Origin: Cyanobacteria bacterium SZAS LIN-3
GTDB lineage: Bacteria; Cyanobacteriota; Vampirovibrionia; Obscuribacterales; Obscuribacteraceae
Length of the DNA stretch: 64,000 nucleotides
Assembly: GCA_018266215.1 (NCBI GenBank)
Contig: JAFEAV010000013.1
Span: 36,579-100,578, forward strand
Direction: 5' to 3'
Within the stretch, counting starts at the first letter, position 1. Each line of letters begins with the position of its first letter. Position numbers and translations under genes: made by a program. Positions 25,723-34,413 of the stretch are shown piece after piece. The notes beneath the pieces are model-generated. The model worked only from the letters and a program-made list of their open reading frames with translations. It was not told the DNA's origin and did not search any database.

Positions 25723-27543
25723 TCAATCTTCTTCCAGGGCTGAAATGTCGCCGGACGGCAGTCCCAGTTCCCAGGCTTTGAGCAGGCGGCGCATGATTTT
25801 GCCCGAGCGGGTTTTGGGCAAAGATTCCTTTACCTCGATTTCTCTGGGATAGGCATGGGCTGCCAGCTGCTTCTTCGTATGGTCGCGGATTTCGCTGAGC
25901 AGCTGTTCGGAATTGGTGTAGCCGTTGTTGAGCACAATGAAGGCTTTGATGATTTCGCCGCGTTCCTTGTCGGGCTTGCCTATGACGCCTGCTTCGGCCA
26001 CGGCCGGGTGTTCGACCAGGGCTGATTCCACTTCGAAGGGACCGACGCGGTGGCCGGAGGTATTGATGACATCGTCTGCTCTACCGACGAAGACAAAGTA
26101 GCCGTCTTCGTCTTTCCAGGCATTGTCGCCGCTGAAATACCAGCCGGGGATTTTGAAATACTCTTGAAACTTTGGCTCGTTGCGCCAGATCGTGCGGAGC
26201 ATGGACGGCCAGCCCGGACGGACGACGAGACGACCAAGCTCACCGGCCGGCAATTCCTTGCCGGTGTCGTCAACAATCGCCGCATAAACTCCGGGCAGGG
26301 GTTTGCCCATGGAGCCCGGTTTAACTGGATTGCAGGGCAGGTTGGCGATCAATTGCATGCCGGTTTCAGTCTGCCACCAGTTGTCGTGGATGGGCAGACC
26401 AAATACTTTCATACCCCAGCGCACCACTTCCGGATTGAGCGGTTCGCCGACGGAGAGGATGTGACGCAGCGAGCCAAGATCGGCGTTGTAAACGAGATCG
26501 TCGCCTGCTTTCATGAGCATACGCAGAGCGGTCGGAGCTGTGTACCAGACTGTGATTTTCAATCTGTCGATCAGAGCGTACCAGCTCTCGGCGTCGAAGC
26601 GGCCTTCATAGCTGACGCAAGAAGCACCGTTTGACCAGGGGCCGAAGATACCATATACGGTGCCAGTCACCCAGCCGGGATCGGCGGTGCACCAGTAGAT
26701 ATCATCATCGCGCAGGTCCAGCACCCACTTGCTGGTCATATGCTGGCCGAGGATATCGGCGTGCACATGGACTACACCTTTAGGCTTGCCGGTGGTGCCT
26801 GAGGTATAGAGCAAGTAGAGCGGATCCTCCGGATCCATTTGTTCGCAGGCCAGATGTGTGGATTTGTCGGCTACCAGGGTGGCATAGTCGATTTCCATGC
26901 CGCCTTTTTTATAGTCTTTGGCATTGCCGCCGACGACGATAATGTGCTCCAGATCAGGCAATTCATGCTTGATGCCGTCGATTTTTTCTTTGAGCTGTGG
27001 GCTGGTGACGACGATTTTGGCCTGGCCGTCGTGCAGTCTGTCTTTGAGGGCGTCCGGTCCAAAAGCGCTGAACAAAGGTCCGGCGATGGCGCCGATCTTA
27101 GCGATGGCGATGGTGGCGATGTAGAGTTCGGGCACCCGGGTGAGGAATACAAAAACGCGATCGCCTTTCTTGACTCCCAGCGATTTCAGCGCATTGCCGA
27201 GTTTATTGACCTCATCGTGCATTTCCTGAAACGTGTACTTGGCCAGTTTGCCGGCGGCGTCTACACTGTAGAGCGCTACTTTGTTGCGGCGGCCGTTGTG
27301 CAGGTGTCTGTCTACCGCGTTGTAGGCGGCGTTGACCTTGCCTTCGGCAAAATAGGAGATTTCTTTCTTCGCTTCTTCCCAGGAGAATGTGGCGTAGGTT
27401 GACTCATAGTTAGGCAGGTTGCAGCTGACGGGAAATTTCTTGATAATTTCTTTGCGCGCCGGCTTGCCCGTGCCGTTGGCAGCCTCATGGCTTTCAGGGG
27501 CCTGTTGCTTATCTGTTTTATCGGCTTGCTCGGCGAGCTTCAT
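25723..27543 (-). CDS. acsA: Acetyl-CoA synthetase
   Basis: A 606-residue enzyme that makes acetyl-CoA from acetate, ATP and CoA. The adenylation motif Y-T-S-G-T-T-G-K-P-K-G is intact, as are D-N-W-W-Q-T-E-T-G, the Y-F-S-G-D hinge region and the terminal T-R-S-G-K-I-M-R-R, whose Lys is the known acetylation site. ATG 27543 is preferred since GGAGGGG lies just upstream; an earlier start would add ten residues. The length is like AcsA of Gram-positive bacteria, shorter than the 650-residue Acs. It stands alone. Confidence 0.92.
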   Translation of the reverse strand: MKLAEQADKTDKQQAPESHEAANGTGKPARKEIIKKFPVSCNLPNYESTYATFSWEEAKKEISYFAEGKVNAAYNAVDRHLHNGRRNKVALYSVDAAGKLAKYTFQEMHDEVNKLGNALKSLGVKKGDRVFVFLTRVPELYIATIAIAKIGAIAGPLFSAFGPDALKDRLHDGQAKIVVTSPQLKEKIDGIKHELPDLEHIIVVGGNAKDYKKGGMEIDYATLVADKSTHLACEQMDPEDPLYLLYTSGTTGKPKGVVHVHADILGQHMTSKWVLDLRDDDIYWCTADPGWVTGTVYGIFGPWSNGASCVSYEGRFDAESWYALIDRLKITVWYTAPTALRMLMKAGDDLVYNADLGSLRHILSVGEPLNPEVVRWGMKVFGLPIHDNWWQTETGMQLIANLPCNPVKPGSMGKPLPGVYAAIVDDTGKELPAGELGRLVVRPGWPSMLRTIWRNEPKFQEYFKIPGWYFSGDNAWKDEDGYFVFVGRADDVINTSGHRVGPFEVESALVEHPAVAEAGVIGKPDKERGEIIKAFIVLNNGYTNSEQLLSEIRDHTKKQLAAHAYPREIEVKESLPKTRSGKIMRRLLKAWELGLPSGDISALEED

Positions 27544-27751
27544 AATCCCCTCCAGGGCGAAAATTTGGGCCATATGCGTTAAGGCTCAATAGTGTAGCGC
27601 TAGTGGTCACGTTATACGTATTATTTATCGGACCCGGGCTACTTAAAATTCCCAAAGGCTGCATACCTTTGCTCGGGACGGGCACATAGTTGTTAGCTGG
27701 CCAATTTGAGCTGGCCTTTTGACTACTCTCTGTCATCTCTGAGGAGAATCA

Positions 27752-28375
27752 ATGTCCAAGACCTGGTCTGACCTGCGCGACTCAGCCGCCGAAGCTATGG
27801 AAAATCAAGATTATGAGGCTGCCAATAAGGCATGGCAGGCGGCCCTGGTGGAAGCCGAGCAGTTTGCTAAAACCGACGGCCGTACCGTGGCTACCCTTGA
27901 AGGCGCGGCCCAGTGCGAATATTTGAGCGGCAATTTCCCAGCGGCCGAATCGCTTTACAAGCGGGCACTGGAAGTGAGGGAGGGCCAGCAGGGCAAAGAG
28001 CACGAGGACGTGGCCACGGTCCTGAACAATCTGGGCGCCGTCTATTTCAAACGTGGCTTCTACAAGGATGCTATGACTCATTTTGAGAGGTCGTTGGCGA
28101 TTCGGCGCAAAACTTTCCCCGAAGGACATCTTGAGATTGGCAAGGCTCTGTACCATATGGCCCTGGTCTGCCACGCTCAGATGCGCTATGACGATGCCGA
28201 TACCCACTATCGCAAATCGCTGGATATCAAAAACAAGACTCTTGGCAATAACCATCCGGCTCTGATCAATTTGCTGCGCAACTATGCCCATCTCCTGCGC
28301 AAAACCAGCAGAGATTCCATTGCCGCGCAGATGGAACAATTCGCCAACGGTATAGAAGCAAAACAAAAAGCCTGA
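27752..28375 (+). CDS. TPR (kinesin light chain-type) protein
   Basis: A 207-residue cytoplasmic protein with four or so tetratricopeptide repeats of the 42-residue kinesin-light-chain kind (for example N-N-L-G-A-V-Y-F-K-R-G-F-Y-K-D-A at about 91-106, and A-D-T-H-Y-R-K-S-L). There is no signal peptide. GAGGAGA precedes the ATG. It probably forms a protein-binding scaffold. The next gene, a methyltransferase, starts four bases after its stop, and a related TPR domain occurs in the 787-residue membrane protein nearby. Confidence 0.78.
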   Translation: MSKTWSDLRDSAAEAMENQDYEAANKAWQAALVEAEQFAKTDGRTVATLEGAAQCEYLSGNFPAAESLYKRALEVREGQQGKEHEDVATVLNNLGAVYFKRGFYKDAMTHFERSLAIRRKTFPEGHLEIGKALYHMALVCHAQMRYDDADTHYRKSLDIKNKTLGNNHPALINLLRNYAHLLRKTSRDSIAAQMEQFANGIEAKQKA

Positions 28376-28379
28376 GCCT

Positions 28380-29123
28380 TTGCAGACTCCCGAGGACCTC
28401 ACTAAAGTCTGCCAGTGCCCGTACCCTGATTGCGGCGCTCTGTCTCCTTTCAGTGAGCGGGCCCCTGATGATGCTCAGCCGATGAAGGCTCACGTATGCC
28501 CTGATTGCTCGCGGCCCTTTTCCCCCCGCAGTGTGGCGGCGGTTGAGAAACTTTTGACCGCGCACAGCATACAGCAGAGACGCAGTACCGTCCCGGCCAA
28601 CTGGGTGGCCCCGGTGGCGCCCATGCCCTGCGAGACCGAGCCGGATCCGGCAGTGCACAAACTTATCGTGGTGGCGGACAATATTCGCAGTCTACATAAT
28701 GTCGGTGCTATCTTTCGCACGGCGGACGCCGCCGGCTTCAGCTATGTTTATCTCTGCGGTCTGACCGGTGCGCCCCCGCGCAATGAAATCGCCAAAGTCA
28801 GTCTGGGGGCTGAGACATGGCTTGCCTATCGTTATGAAATGTTCTTGCCGGCGGCGGTGATGCCGCTCAAGAAAAAGGGCTATCAAATTGTCGCTCTGGA
28901 AAAATGTCAGGGATCCATCGGCTTGAGGGAAGGCCTGCAAGAGGGACTTTTGCACTTGCCGCTGGCCTTGATTGTCGGCAACGAAGTCGGCGGCCTGTCC
29001 CATGAAGGTGTCGCTCTTGCCGACTACATCTGCCATCTCAATATGCGCGGCAAAAAGGAGTCATTGAATGTCTCCGTGGCCTTTGGCGTTGCCAGCTATT
29101 TCCTGGCTGAATATCTTTTGTAG
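28380..29123 (+). CDS. SpoU/TrmH family RNA 2'-O-methyltransferase with zinc-ribbon-like N terminus
   Basis: A 247-residue enzyme that would methylate a ribose in tRNA or rRNA using S-adenosylmethionine. The SPOUT knot motifs are clear: motif 1 H-N-V-G-A-I-F-R-T-A-D-A-A-G, motif 2 L-A-L-I-V-G-N-E-V-G-G-L and motif 3 K-E-S-L-N-V-S-V-A-F-G. The first 60 residues carry Cys pairs (C-x-C-x4-C around 11-18 and C-P-D-C around 42) that look like a zinc ribbon, an unusual addition to the family. The start is a TTG four bases after the TPR gene. The target nucleotide is unknown. Confidence 0.84.
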   Translation: MQTPEDLTKVCQCPYPDCGALSPFSERAPDDAQPMKAHVCPDCSRPFSPRSVAAVEKLLTAHSIQQRRSTVPANWVAPVAPMPCETEPDPAVHKLIVVADNIRSLHNVGAIFRTADAAGFSYVYLCGLTGAPPRNEIAKVSLGAETWLAYRYEMFLPAAVMPLKKKGYQIVALEKCQGSIGLREGLQEGLLHLPLALIVGNEVGGLSHEGVALADYICHLNMRGKKESLNVSVAFGVASYFLAEYLL

Positions 29124-29134
29124 CCTGGCGGTCT

Positions 29135-31498
29135 TTAGCTGAAAATCGTAACCTGCGCCACCAGTAAAATGATGGCCAGTCCCAGCAGTATATAGGACGC
29201 TATCTGGGCGAAGTGGGCTACATGGTCGCGGGTCGAGGAAATCGACGTGCCGGTGGGATCGTCTTTTACCATGCGCGATCGCCCGAAAGCCAGGACTGCA
29301 ATCATGAGCAATATCAGCGGCAGGCCGTGGTGGATCAATACCATCGGCAGGGGCGGCTCGACGATCAGCCATAATCGGGTATTTTTGTCCGGTTTTTCCA
29401 GCGGCACGTTCAGAGGCGGAGCGGAAGCATTGTCGGCCTTTGTATCCAGTTTGACCGCCGGCGGTGTTTTGGTTGCCGGGGCGATGACTTTTGCTCCGCG
29501 TACTTTGGGCTTGTTTTTGGCTGTTCTGGCCGCGGCTGCCGTTGCGCCCGAGGAGATGTTAGCGAGGGCATTATTGTCGGCGGCGACTACATATGATCTG
29601 CCGGCCGCGCCTGATGAAATGAAGTTGCCGTCGCGATCGCATCCGCGTATAAAAAATCTTGTTGCTCGTTTTTCCTCAAGATTTTCGTCGGGTTTGGCAA
29701 TCACTACCGCGTAGCATGTAATGGTGCATGGATTATGGATGTTGACGTTGGGATCGCTGCCCGGGGCCAGACCGACTTCCAGTCCCGATTCCAGACCGCC
29801 GCGCGCATCGGCGCCGTCGCTGGTCTGACTGAGTAAGGTGCGAATGGCTATCGGAGAACCTCGGCCGTTGAGGGGATTGACGAAGGCAAAATCACCCAAC
29901 ATGGACTTTGGCACTTCGCGAGGATATTCGCCGTTCTGGAAGAAATAAGTCTGCACGTACGCCGCAAGTTGGCGCATTTTGGTCATGACTTTTGCTTCGG
30001 CGCCGTTGACTATGTAGTAGGCCACTTCGTCCTGGGTCTTCAGGCCGAAGTCCCTTTTCTCAGCCCAGATTTGCTTTTCAAAGGCCGATGCGGCTATTGC
30101 CGAAAGCATACCGCCGAAGTTTTTGTCTATGAGGGAGTACGGCACTTGCAGGGCACTACCGGTAGTGACAAGCAGGGCCTCGTCATCTTTTGTCAGACGT
30201 ATTTCTTTGGATCCGTCGGCGGTGCGATAAAAACCTGAAGTCGGCGCCGCCGCTATCGCTGCCGGGGCGGTAGTTCTAGGGGCAGGCGCGGTGCTGGTCT
30301 CGGCCTTCGCCTCGTTGTTTGATTGGACGTCTTTGTCCCCGTGATGTCCGAACGTAGTAAGGAGAAAGACGATCAGAAGAGTGATGGCGCCAAGGGCCGG
30401 AAAGGCAAGGACCTTGGCTAATCTGGCCAGCTCTACGCGTTTATTGTCGGTCTCGGTCATGCGCCTTGGTCGGTTGGCGCGAAATTCATTGTAATTTTCG
30501 TTGAATGGACCACTGTTGGTGCGTCGGCCGGAGCGGATGTCGTCGAGGTCACCCTGGTTATAACCCTCACCACCAGGCTCGTAGGCCGGCGGAGGAGGAG
30601 GAGGGCTGCCGCTCATGCCGACTGGTTGTCCGCCGAAATGAGCTTGATTGAGGCTGGTCTGACTCATGGTCTGCGCATTGACGAAGCCGGCTTCCAGCAC
30701 TGATTTGTAGTCGTTGGTCGGTCTGGAAGGCGACTGGCCGTAAGGAGAGGGTGCCACCATATCGGGTGCCGCCGGTGCACCCGGCATATCCTGCAGCATC
30801 TGGCGGGCAAAATCCTGCATGTTGCCGATGGCGGTTTGGCCGACTATTTCGTCTGAATTCAGGGGCGGCTGGGTCGGAAGCGGTATCGGTTGCGGGACCG
30901 GTATTGGTTCTGGGCCTGGTATTGGTTCCGGGATCGCCATTGGGACCGGGACCGGCATTGGGAGCGCCAGCTGTGCCTGGACCTGAGCATCTAATTGCGC
31001 CTGCAGTTGTGACTGAGGCTGCGGTGCCGACTGGACTGCGTTGGTCAAGAAGAGATAGCGTTCTATGATTTGCTGGCTTAACGGATCGTCCTGGGCCATA
31101 CACTGTTTGGCCGCTTCCAGGGCGGCCTGACAGTAGCCTAGAGCGTCGACCTGTCGGCCGAGCATCTCATTTATCTGACACAGTTTGAACTGCATGGCCA
31201 CGACATTGGGATTGGTCTTGCCCAGGACCCTTTCGCCCAGTCTCAAAAGCCGGGTGTGTATACGCAGAGCGTCCTCGAGGCGGAATGCCGCTTCGTAGGC
31301 CTCGCCCAGTTCCTGCAGGCATTCTGCTGTTTCCGGCTGGTCGACGCCGTGAATTCGTTCCAGTGTTGCCAGGGCCGTTTCGTAGAGCGGGACGGCCTCC
31401 TGGGCGTTGCCGATTTGCATCAGCGCCGCGGCCTGCTCAAGATACTTTGAAGCATCTGAGGTCGGCATTCTGAAGCTGTTGGTGGGTATTTCGCTCAC
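29135..31498 (-). CDS. Large TPR membrane protein
   Basis: A 787-residue protein of unknown role. Residues about 15-165 are kinesin-light-chain-type TPRs. A Pro/Gln-rich spacer with repeated P-x-P-I-P units (about 175-230) and a low-complexity region follow. One membrane helix lies at about 365-385 (LAFPALGAITLLIVFLLTTF), an outer domain of about 300 residues comes next, and two more helices end the protein. The TPR part is thus on one side and the middle domain on the other side of the membrane. The start is GTG 31498 with AGGTGT upstream. It is divergent from the ArsC-like gene and convergent with the methyltransferase gene. Confidence 0.65.
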   Translation of the reverse strand: MSEIPTNSFRMPTSDASKYLEQAAALMQIGNAQEAVPLYETALATLERIHGVDQPETAECLQELGEAYEAAFRLEDALRIHTRLLRLGERVLGKTNPNVVAMQFKLCQINEMLGRQVDALGYCQAALEAAKQCMAQDDPLSQQIIERYLFLTNAVQSAPQPQSQLQAQLDAQVQAQLALPMPVPVPMAIPEPIPGPEPIPVPQPIPLPTQPPLNSDEIVGQTAIGNMQDFARQMLQDMPGAPAAPDMVAPSPYGQSPSRPTNDYKSVLEAGFVNAQTMSQTSLNQAHFGGQPVGMSGSPPPPPPAYEPGGEGYNQGDLDDIRSGRRTNSGPFNENYNEFRANRPRRMTETDNKRVELARLAKVLAFPALGAITLLIVFLLTTFGHHGDKDVQSNNEAKAETSTAPAPRTTAPAAIAAAPTSGFYRTADGSKEIRLTKDDEALLVTTGSALQVPYSLIDKNFGGMLSAIAASAFEKQIWAEKRDFGLKTQDEVAYYIVNGAEAKVMTKMRQLAAYVQTYFFQNGEYPREVPKSMLGDFAFVNPLNGRGSPIAIRTLLSQTSDGADARGGLESGLEVGLAPGSDPNVNIHNPCTITCYAVVIAKPDENLEEKRATRFFIRGCDRDGNFISSGAAGRSYVVAADNNALANISSGATAAAARTAKNKPKVRGAKVIAPATKTPPAVKLDTKADNASAPPLNVPLEKPDKNTRLWLIVEPPLPMVLIHHGLPLILLMIAVLAFGRSRMVKDDPTGTSISSTRDHVAHFAQIASYILLGLAIILLVAQVTIFS

Positions 31499-31542
31499 AC
31501 CTGATTACCACTTAGCCTGCAAACCGGAACTCCGGCTTGCTA

Positions 31543-31570
31543 TTCACATATCGTTCATACCCACTATATT
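31543..31570 (+). promoter_or_regulatory. Candidate sigma-70 promoter of the ArsC-like gene
   Basis: TTCACA (31543-31548) and TATATT (31565-31570) each match consensus at five of six positions, with a 16-base spacer. Transcription would start near 31577, before the GGAGG ribosome site at 31595-31599. Confidence 0.55.
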
Positions 31571-31604
31571 AATATCCTGCACCGTAAATCGACTGGAGGT
31601 AAAA

Positions 31605-31964
31605 GTGGCAGGAGTAGTTGTTGATTGGCGCTATACGCGCCAGGGCTGTACGACTTGTGAGCGTGCCCAGGATTTCCTTGATGCTCATAAAGTTGATGCC
31701 AGGGAAGTCGTCGATGCCCGCAAAAGGACTCTGGGCAGCAATGAAGCCCTTTCCCTGGCCGCTTCGGTCGATAACATTTATGCGCGCAAGGGCGCCAAAA
31801 AAGTTCACTTTGATATGCGCAAAGATAAGCCTTCCGAGCAGGAGCTTCTGGCTGTAATGCTCGGCCCCACTGGCAATTTGCGTGCACCAATGATCAAACA
31901 CGGCAAAAATCTGCTGGTTGGATTTGATCCTGACAACTATGTAAAAGTTTTGAGTGGCAAATAA
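31605..31964 (+). CDS. ArsC/Spx-like thioredoxin-fold protein
   Basis: A 119-residue protein. The start is GTG 31605 with GGAGG six bases before it; the reading frame is open further upstream but with no matching sequence. The fold signature is a strand, then C-T-T-C in the position of the ArsC/Spx active site (G-C-T-T-C-E-R-A), and later L-R-A-P-M-I, the R-x-P loop of ArsC-family proteins with cis-Pro. Spx-type redox switches use C-x-x-C, while arsenate reductases of this family use a single Cys, so a redox role is at least as likely as arsenate reduction. It is monocistronic. Confidence 0.68.
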   Translation: MAGVVVDWRYTRQGCTTCERAQDFLDAHKVDAREVVDARKRTLGSNEALSLAASVDNIYARKGAKKVHFDMRKDKPSEQELLAVMLGPTGNLRAPMIKHGKNLLVGFDPDNYVKVLSGK

Positions 31965-32005
31965 ATTTGCCCCGCTGAGCCTTTATTAGCTCTGCTGAAT
32001 TTGTA

Positions 32006-32254
32006 TTAGCTCTGCTGGTCGAAGTGGCTGTCGTCGGTGACCCAGCCAAGTACCAGACCGCTGATGGCTCCCACAATCAGGCCCCAGAGGCCGCCTGTCT
32101 TCCAGCCGAAGTAGGGAACGATTGAAACCGGCAGAGGCCAGTGTTTAATGACTTCGAACGAGGCGCCCGACACGACGGCGGCGATGACGGCTATGAAAAA
32201 CATAGCGGCTACCGGAAATGTCGACCCTGTTTTTGTGGCGTTCTTGCTACCCAT
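32006..32254 (-). CDS. Small two-helix membrane protein
   Basis: An 82-residue protein starting at ATG 32254, with GAGGTT upstream. A polar N terminus is followed by two hydrophobic helices (about 14-32 and 50-70), the second Gly-rich (GGLWGLIVGAISGLVLGWV). No family is recognised. The Gly-zipper-like second helix may favour oligomers. It is on its own, between the ArsC-like gene and the NUDIX gene. Confidence 0.55.
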   Translation of the reverse strand: MGSKNATKTGSTFPVAAMFFIAVIAAVVSGASFEVIKHWPLPVSIVPYFGWKTGGLWGLIVGAISGLVLGWVTDDSHFDQQS

Positions 32255-32388
32255 TACCAACCTCAAAAAATGCCTTCTAACTCGTTCACTGCGAAATTGT
32301 AGCACCTACTAAATACAAGTTTCCCCGGTCGGCAACGAGCTTTACAGAGCAAAACATGATTGAAAGATTTTTAGATTGCCGGCCGAAA

Positions 32389-32922
32389 TCAGTGCGGAAC
32401 CGCCAGCATGCCCAGTCCTGCGATCGTCTTGGCATCGCGAATTTTGCCCTCGCGAATCATTAGCCAGGCTTCAGCAAGACTCAGTTCGACGACCTCGGTT
32501 TCTTCGTCAAAGTCCAGCTTCTTGCCCTTAAAGACCAGGTCGCTGGCGTGATAGAGATAAAGCACCTCGTCGCAAAAACCCGGTGCCGAGTACATACGCG
32601 ACAATTCTTTCCAGTTTTTCGCTTCGTAACCGGTTTCCTCTGTCAGCTCTCTCTGGGCCGCGGGGAAAGGGTCTTCACCCTTTTCTATGCGCCCTGCGGG
32701 CAGTTCCAGGAGGTCCATATCGATCGAATATCTATACTGGCGTACCAGAATCACTTTGCCTTCCGCTGTCTGGCTGGCAATAACCACGCCACCGTTATGT
32801 TCAACTACTTCGCGGATGGCTTCTTCGCCGCTTTCAGCCTTGAGTTTGTCAACTCGCAGATTGATTATTCCGCCTTCCCATACTCTTTGTGTACCAACAG
32901 TGTTGGTTCGCGTGAAAAGCAC
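32389..32922 (-). CDS. NUDIX hydrolase, ADP-ribose pyrophosphatase-like
   Basis: A 177-residue hydrolase that would split ADP-ribose or a similar nucleoside diphosphate linked to another group. The Nudix box is complete (G-R-I-E-K-G-E-D through R-E-L-T-E-E-T-G-Y, about residues 97-119), and the upstream Y-R-Y-S-I-D-M-D-L-L-E-L-P-A-G and downstream Y-S-A-P-G-F-C-D-E match the ADP-ribose pyrophosphatase subgroup. The GTG start has GGAGAT seven bases before it. It is divergent from folC by only 49 bases, so their promoters must overlap. Confidence 0.86.
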   Translation of the reverse strand: MLFTRTNTVGTQRVWEGGIINLRVDKLKAESGEEAIREVVEHNGGVVIASQTAEGKVILVRQYRYSIDMDLLELPAGRIEKGEDPFPAAQRELTEETGYEAKNWKELSRMYSAPGFCDEVLYLYHASDLVFKGKKLDFDEETEVVELSLAEAWLMIREGKIRDAKTIAGLGMLAVPH

Positions 32923-32971
32923 CCTAAAGATCTCCTACTATGGACGTTTTTAACCTACACGATACTCTCAG

Positions 32972-34336
32972 ATGAATTACCAGGAAAGCCTTGACTACAT
33001 AAAATCCCTCGTCCCGACCCTCTCCCGGCCGACCATGGCCAGGATGGACCTCTTTTTCGAGGAGCTCGGCCGCCCTCAGGATAAGCTCGTTTCCTTTCAC
33101 GTGGGCGGCACAAACGGTAAGGGTTCAGTTTCCACTTACCTGGCTTCGATGATTGCAGCATGTGGGAAAAAAGTGGCAAAGTTTACCGGTCCCCATATGC
33201 TTAAGTACAACGAGCGACTCGTAATCAATGGCCGGGACATAAGTGATGAAGACTTTGCCGCCGTGGCGACCGAGGTGCTCCAGTTTTCTCGTGCCTTTGC
33301 CGAGCGCCATCCGCAGCTGGGTCCGCTAACATGGTTTGAATTTTTGACTGCTATGGCGGTGCATTATTTCAATGCCGAGAAAGTTGATTTTGCTGTGTTC
33401 GAAGTCGGCCTGGGTGGCCGGTTTGATGCTACCAACGTTTTGCATAACGTGGTCGTCTCCACCATCACCAATGTGGATCTTGACCACATGCAATTTCTGG
33501 GCAACACAGTAGCAGCTATTGCCGGAGAAAAGTCCGGCATCATCAAAAAGGCACCGCTGGTCACCGCCGCCGGTGGTGATGCCCTGAAAGTTTTGATTGA
33601 AGCCTCTGTCAGTGCCGGTGTCCCGGCGGTAATCGTGAAGAGTGGAGATGACCTGCTCAAGGAAGATTCCTTGCGCGATTTCTCGGTTTACACCGCCAAT
33701 GCTTCGGCTGAATTTGCGGCGATGGTGCAAGAGCGCGTTCAGCTTTTGCGCACAAATCTACCGGTTGAGACGCTCTCTTTGAGCGCAGCTTATCAGCGGC
33801 TGAATGCTCTTACCGCACTTGTGACGATTAGTTTGAGCGACCTTTTTGCATCCCTGTCTGAGGCTGACAGCGACAAGCTTTTTGCCGCCCTGCGCCAAGG
33901 CATTGAGACCTCCTACTGGCCCGGTCGCTTTGAGATAATCACCTCCCGCTCCCAGATTATGGACGGTGCGCACAATCCGCACGGAGCCAGGGCCCTGCGT
34001 CAGTCTCTGGACGAGCTCTATCAGGCAAAACCTATCGTCTTTATCTTTGCCTCTTTTGAAAATAAGGACGCCCGGGGATTTCTCAAAGAATTGCTCAGGC
34101 CGGGGGATTTCCTCATCGCGCCTACACTGGTGGGAGAAAGACCATTTCATAAATTTGATGATATCGAAGCGATATGTCGGGAGCTGCATGTGGCTTGTTA
34201 CCAGGCGGTTGATTTTGCTTCGGCTGCAGAAAAAGCAGGCAAGATGATTGCGGATAATCAGGGCAAATTTGCCGAAATGACCGTCATTACAGGTTCTTTC
34301 GCCACCGTGCGCGAAGCTAAGGCGGCCTTAACCTGA
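32972..34336 (+). CDS. folC: Bifunctional dihydrofolate/folylpolyglutamate synthase
   Basis: A 454-residue Mur-ligase-family enzyme that adds glutamate to dihydropteroate and to folates. The ATP loop is G-G-T-N-G-K-G-S (about 45-52), followed by F-T-G-P-H-M, V-G-L-G-G-R-F-D-A-T-N and T-N-V-D-L-D-H, then D-G-A-H-N-P-H-G in the C-terminal domain. These are the key FolC motifs. Length is normal. The ribosome site is poor. The closest function is single-carbon metabolism, with no folate genes nearby. Confidence 0.93.
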   Translation: MNYQESLDYIKSLVPTLSRPTMARMDLFFEELGRPQDKLVSFHVGGTNGKGSVSTYLASMIAACGKKVAKFTGPHMLKYNERLVINGRDISDEDFAAVATEVLQFSRAFAERHPQLGPLTWFEFLTAMAVHYFNAEKVDFAVFEVGLGGRFDATNVLHNVVVSTITNVDLDHMQFLGNTVAAIAGEKSGIIKKAPLVTAAGGDALKVLIEASVSAGVPAVIVKSGDDLLKEDSLRDFSVYTANASAEFAAMVQERVQLLRTNLPVETLSLSAAYQRLNALTALVTISLSDLFASLSEADSDKLFAALRQGIETSYWPGRFEIITSRSQIMDGAHNPHGARALRQSLDELYQAKPIVFIFASFENKDARGFLKELLRPGDFLIAPTLVGERPFHKFDDIEAICRELHVACYQAVDFASAAEKAGKMIADNQGKFAEMTVITGSFATVREAKAALT

Positions 34337-34413
34337 GTCACTACCTTACCGCCGGCCTGGGATTCAGGTTAAAATTCTAGGCGGCAGAACTGCTCAGACA
34401 ATTAAGAGGCGAC

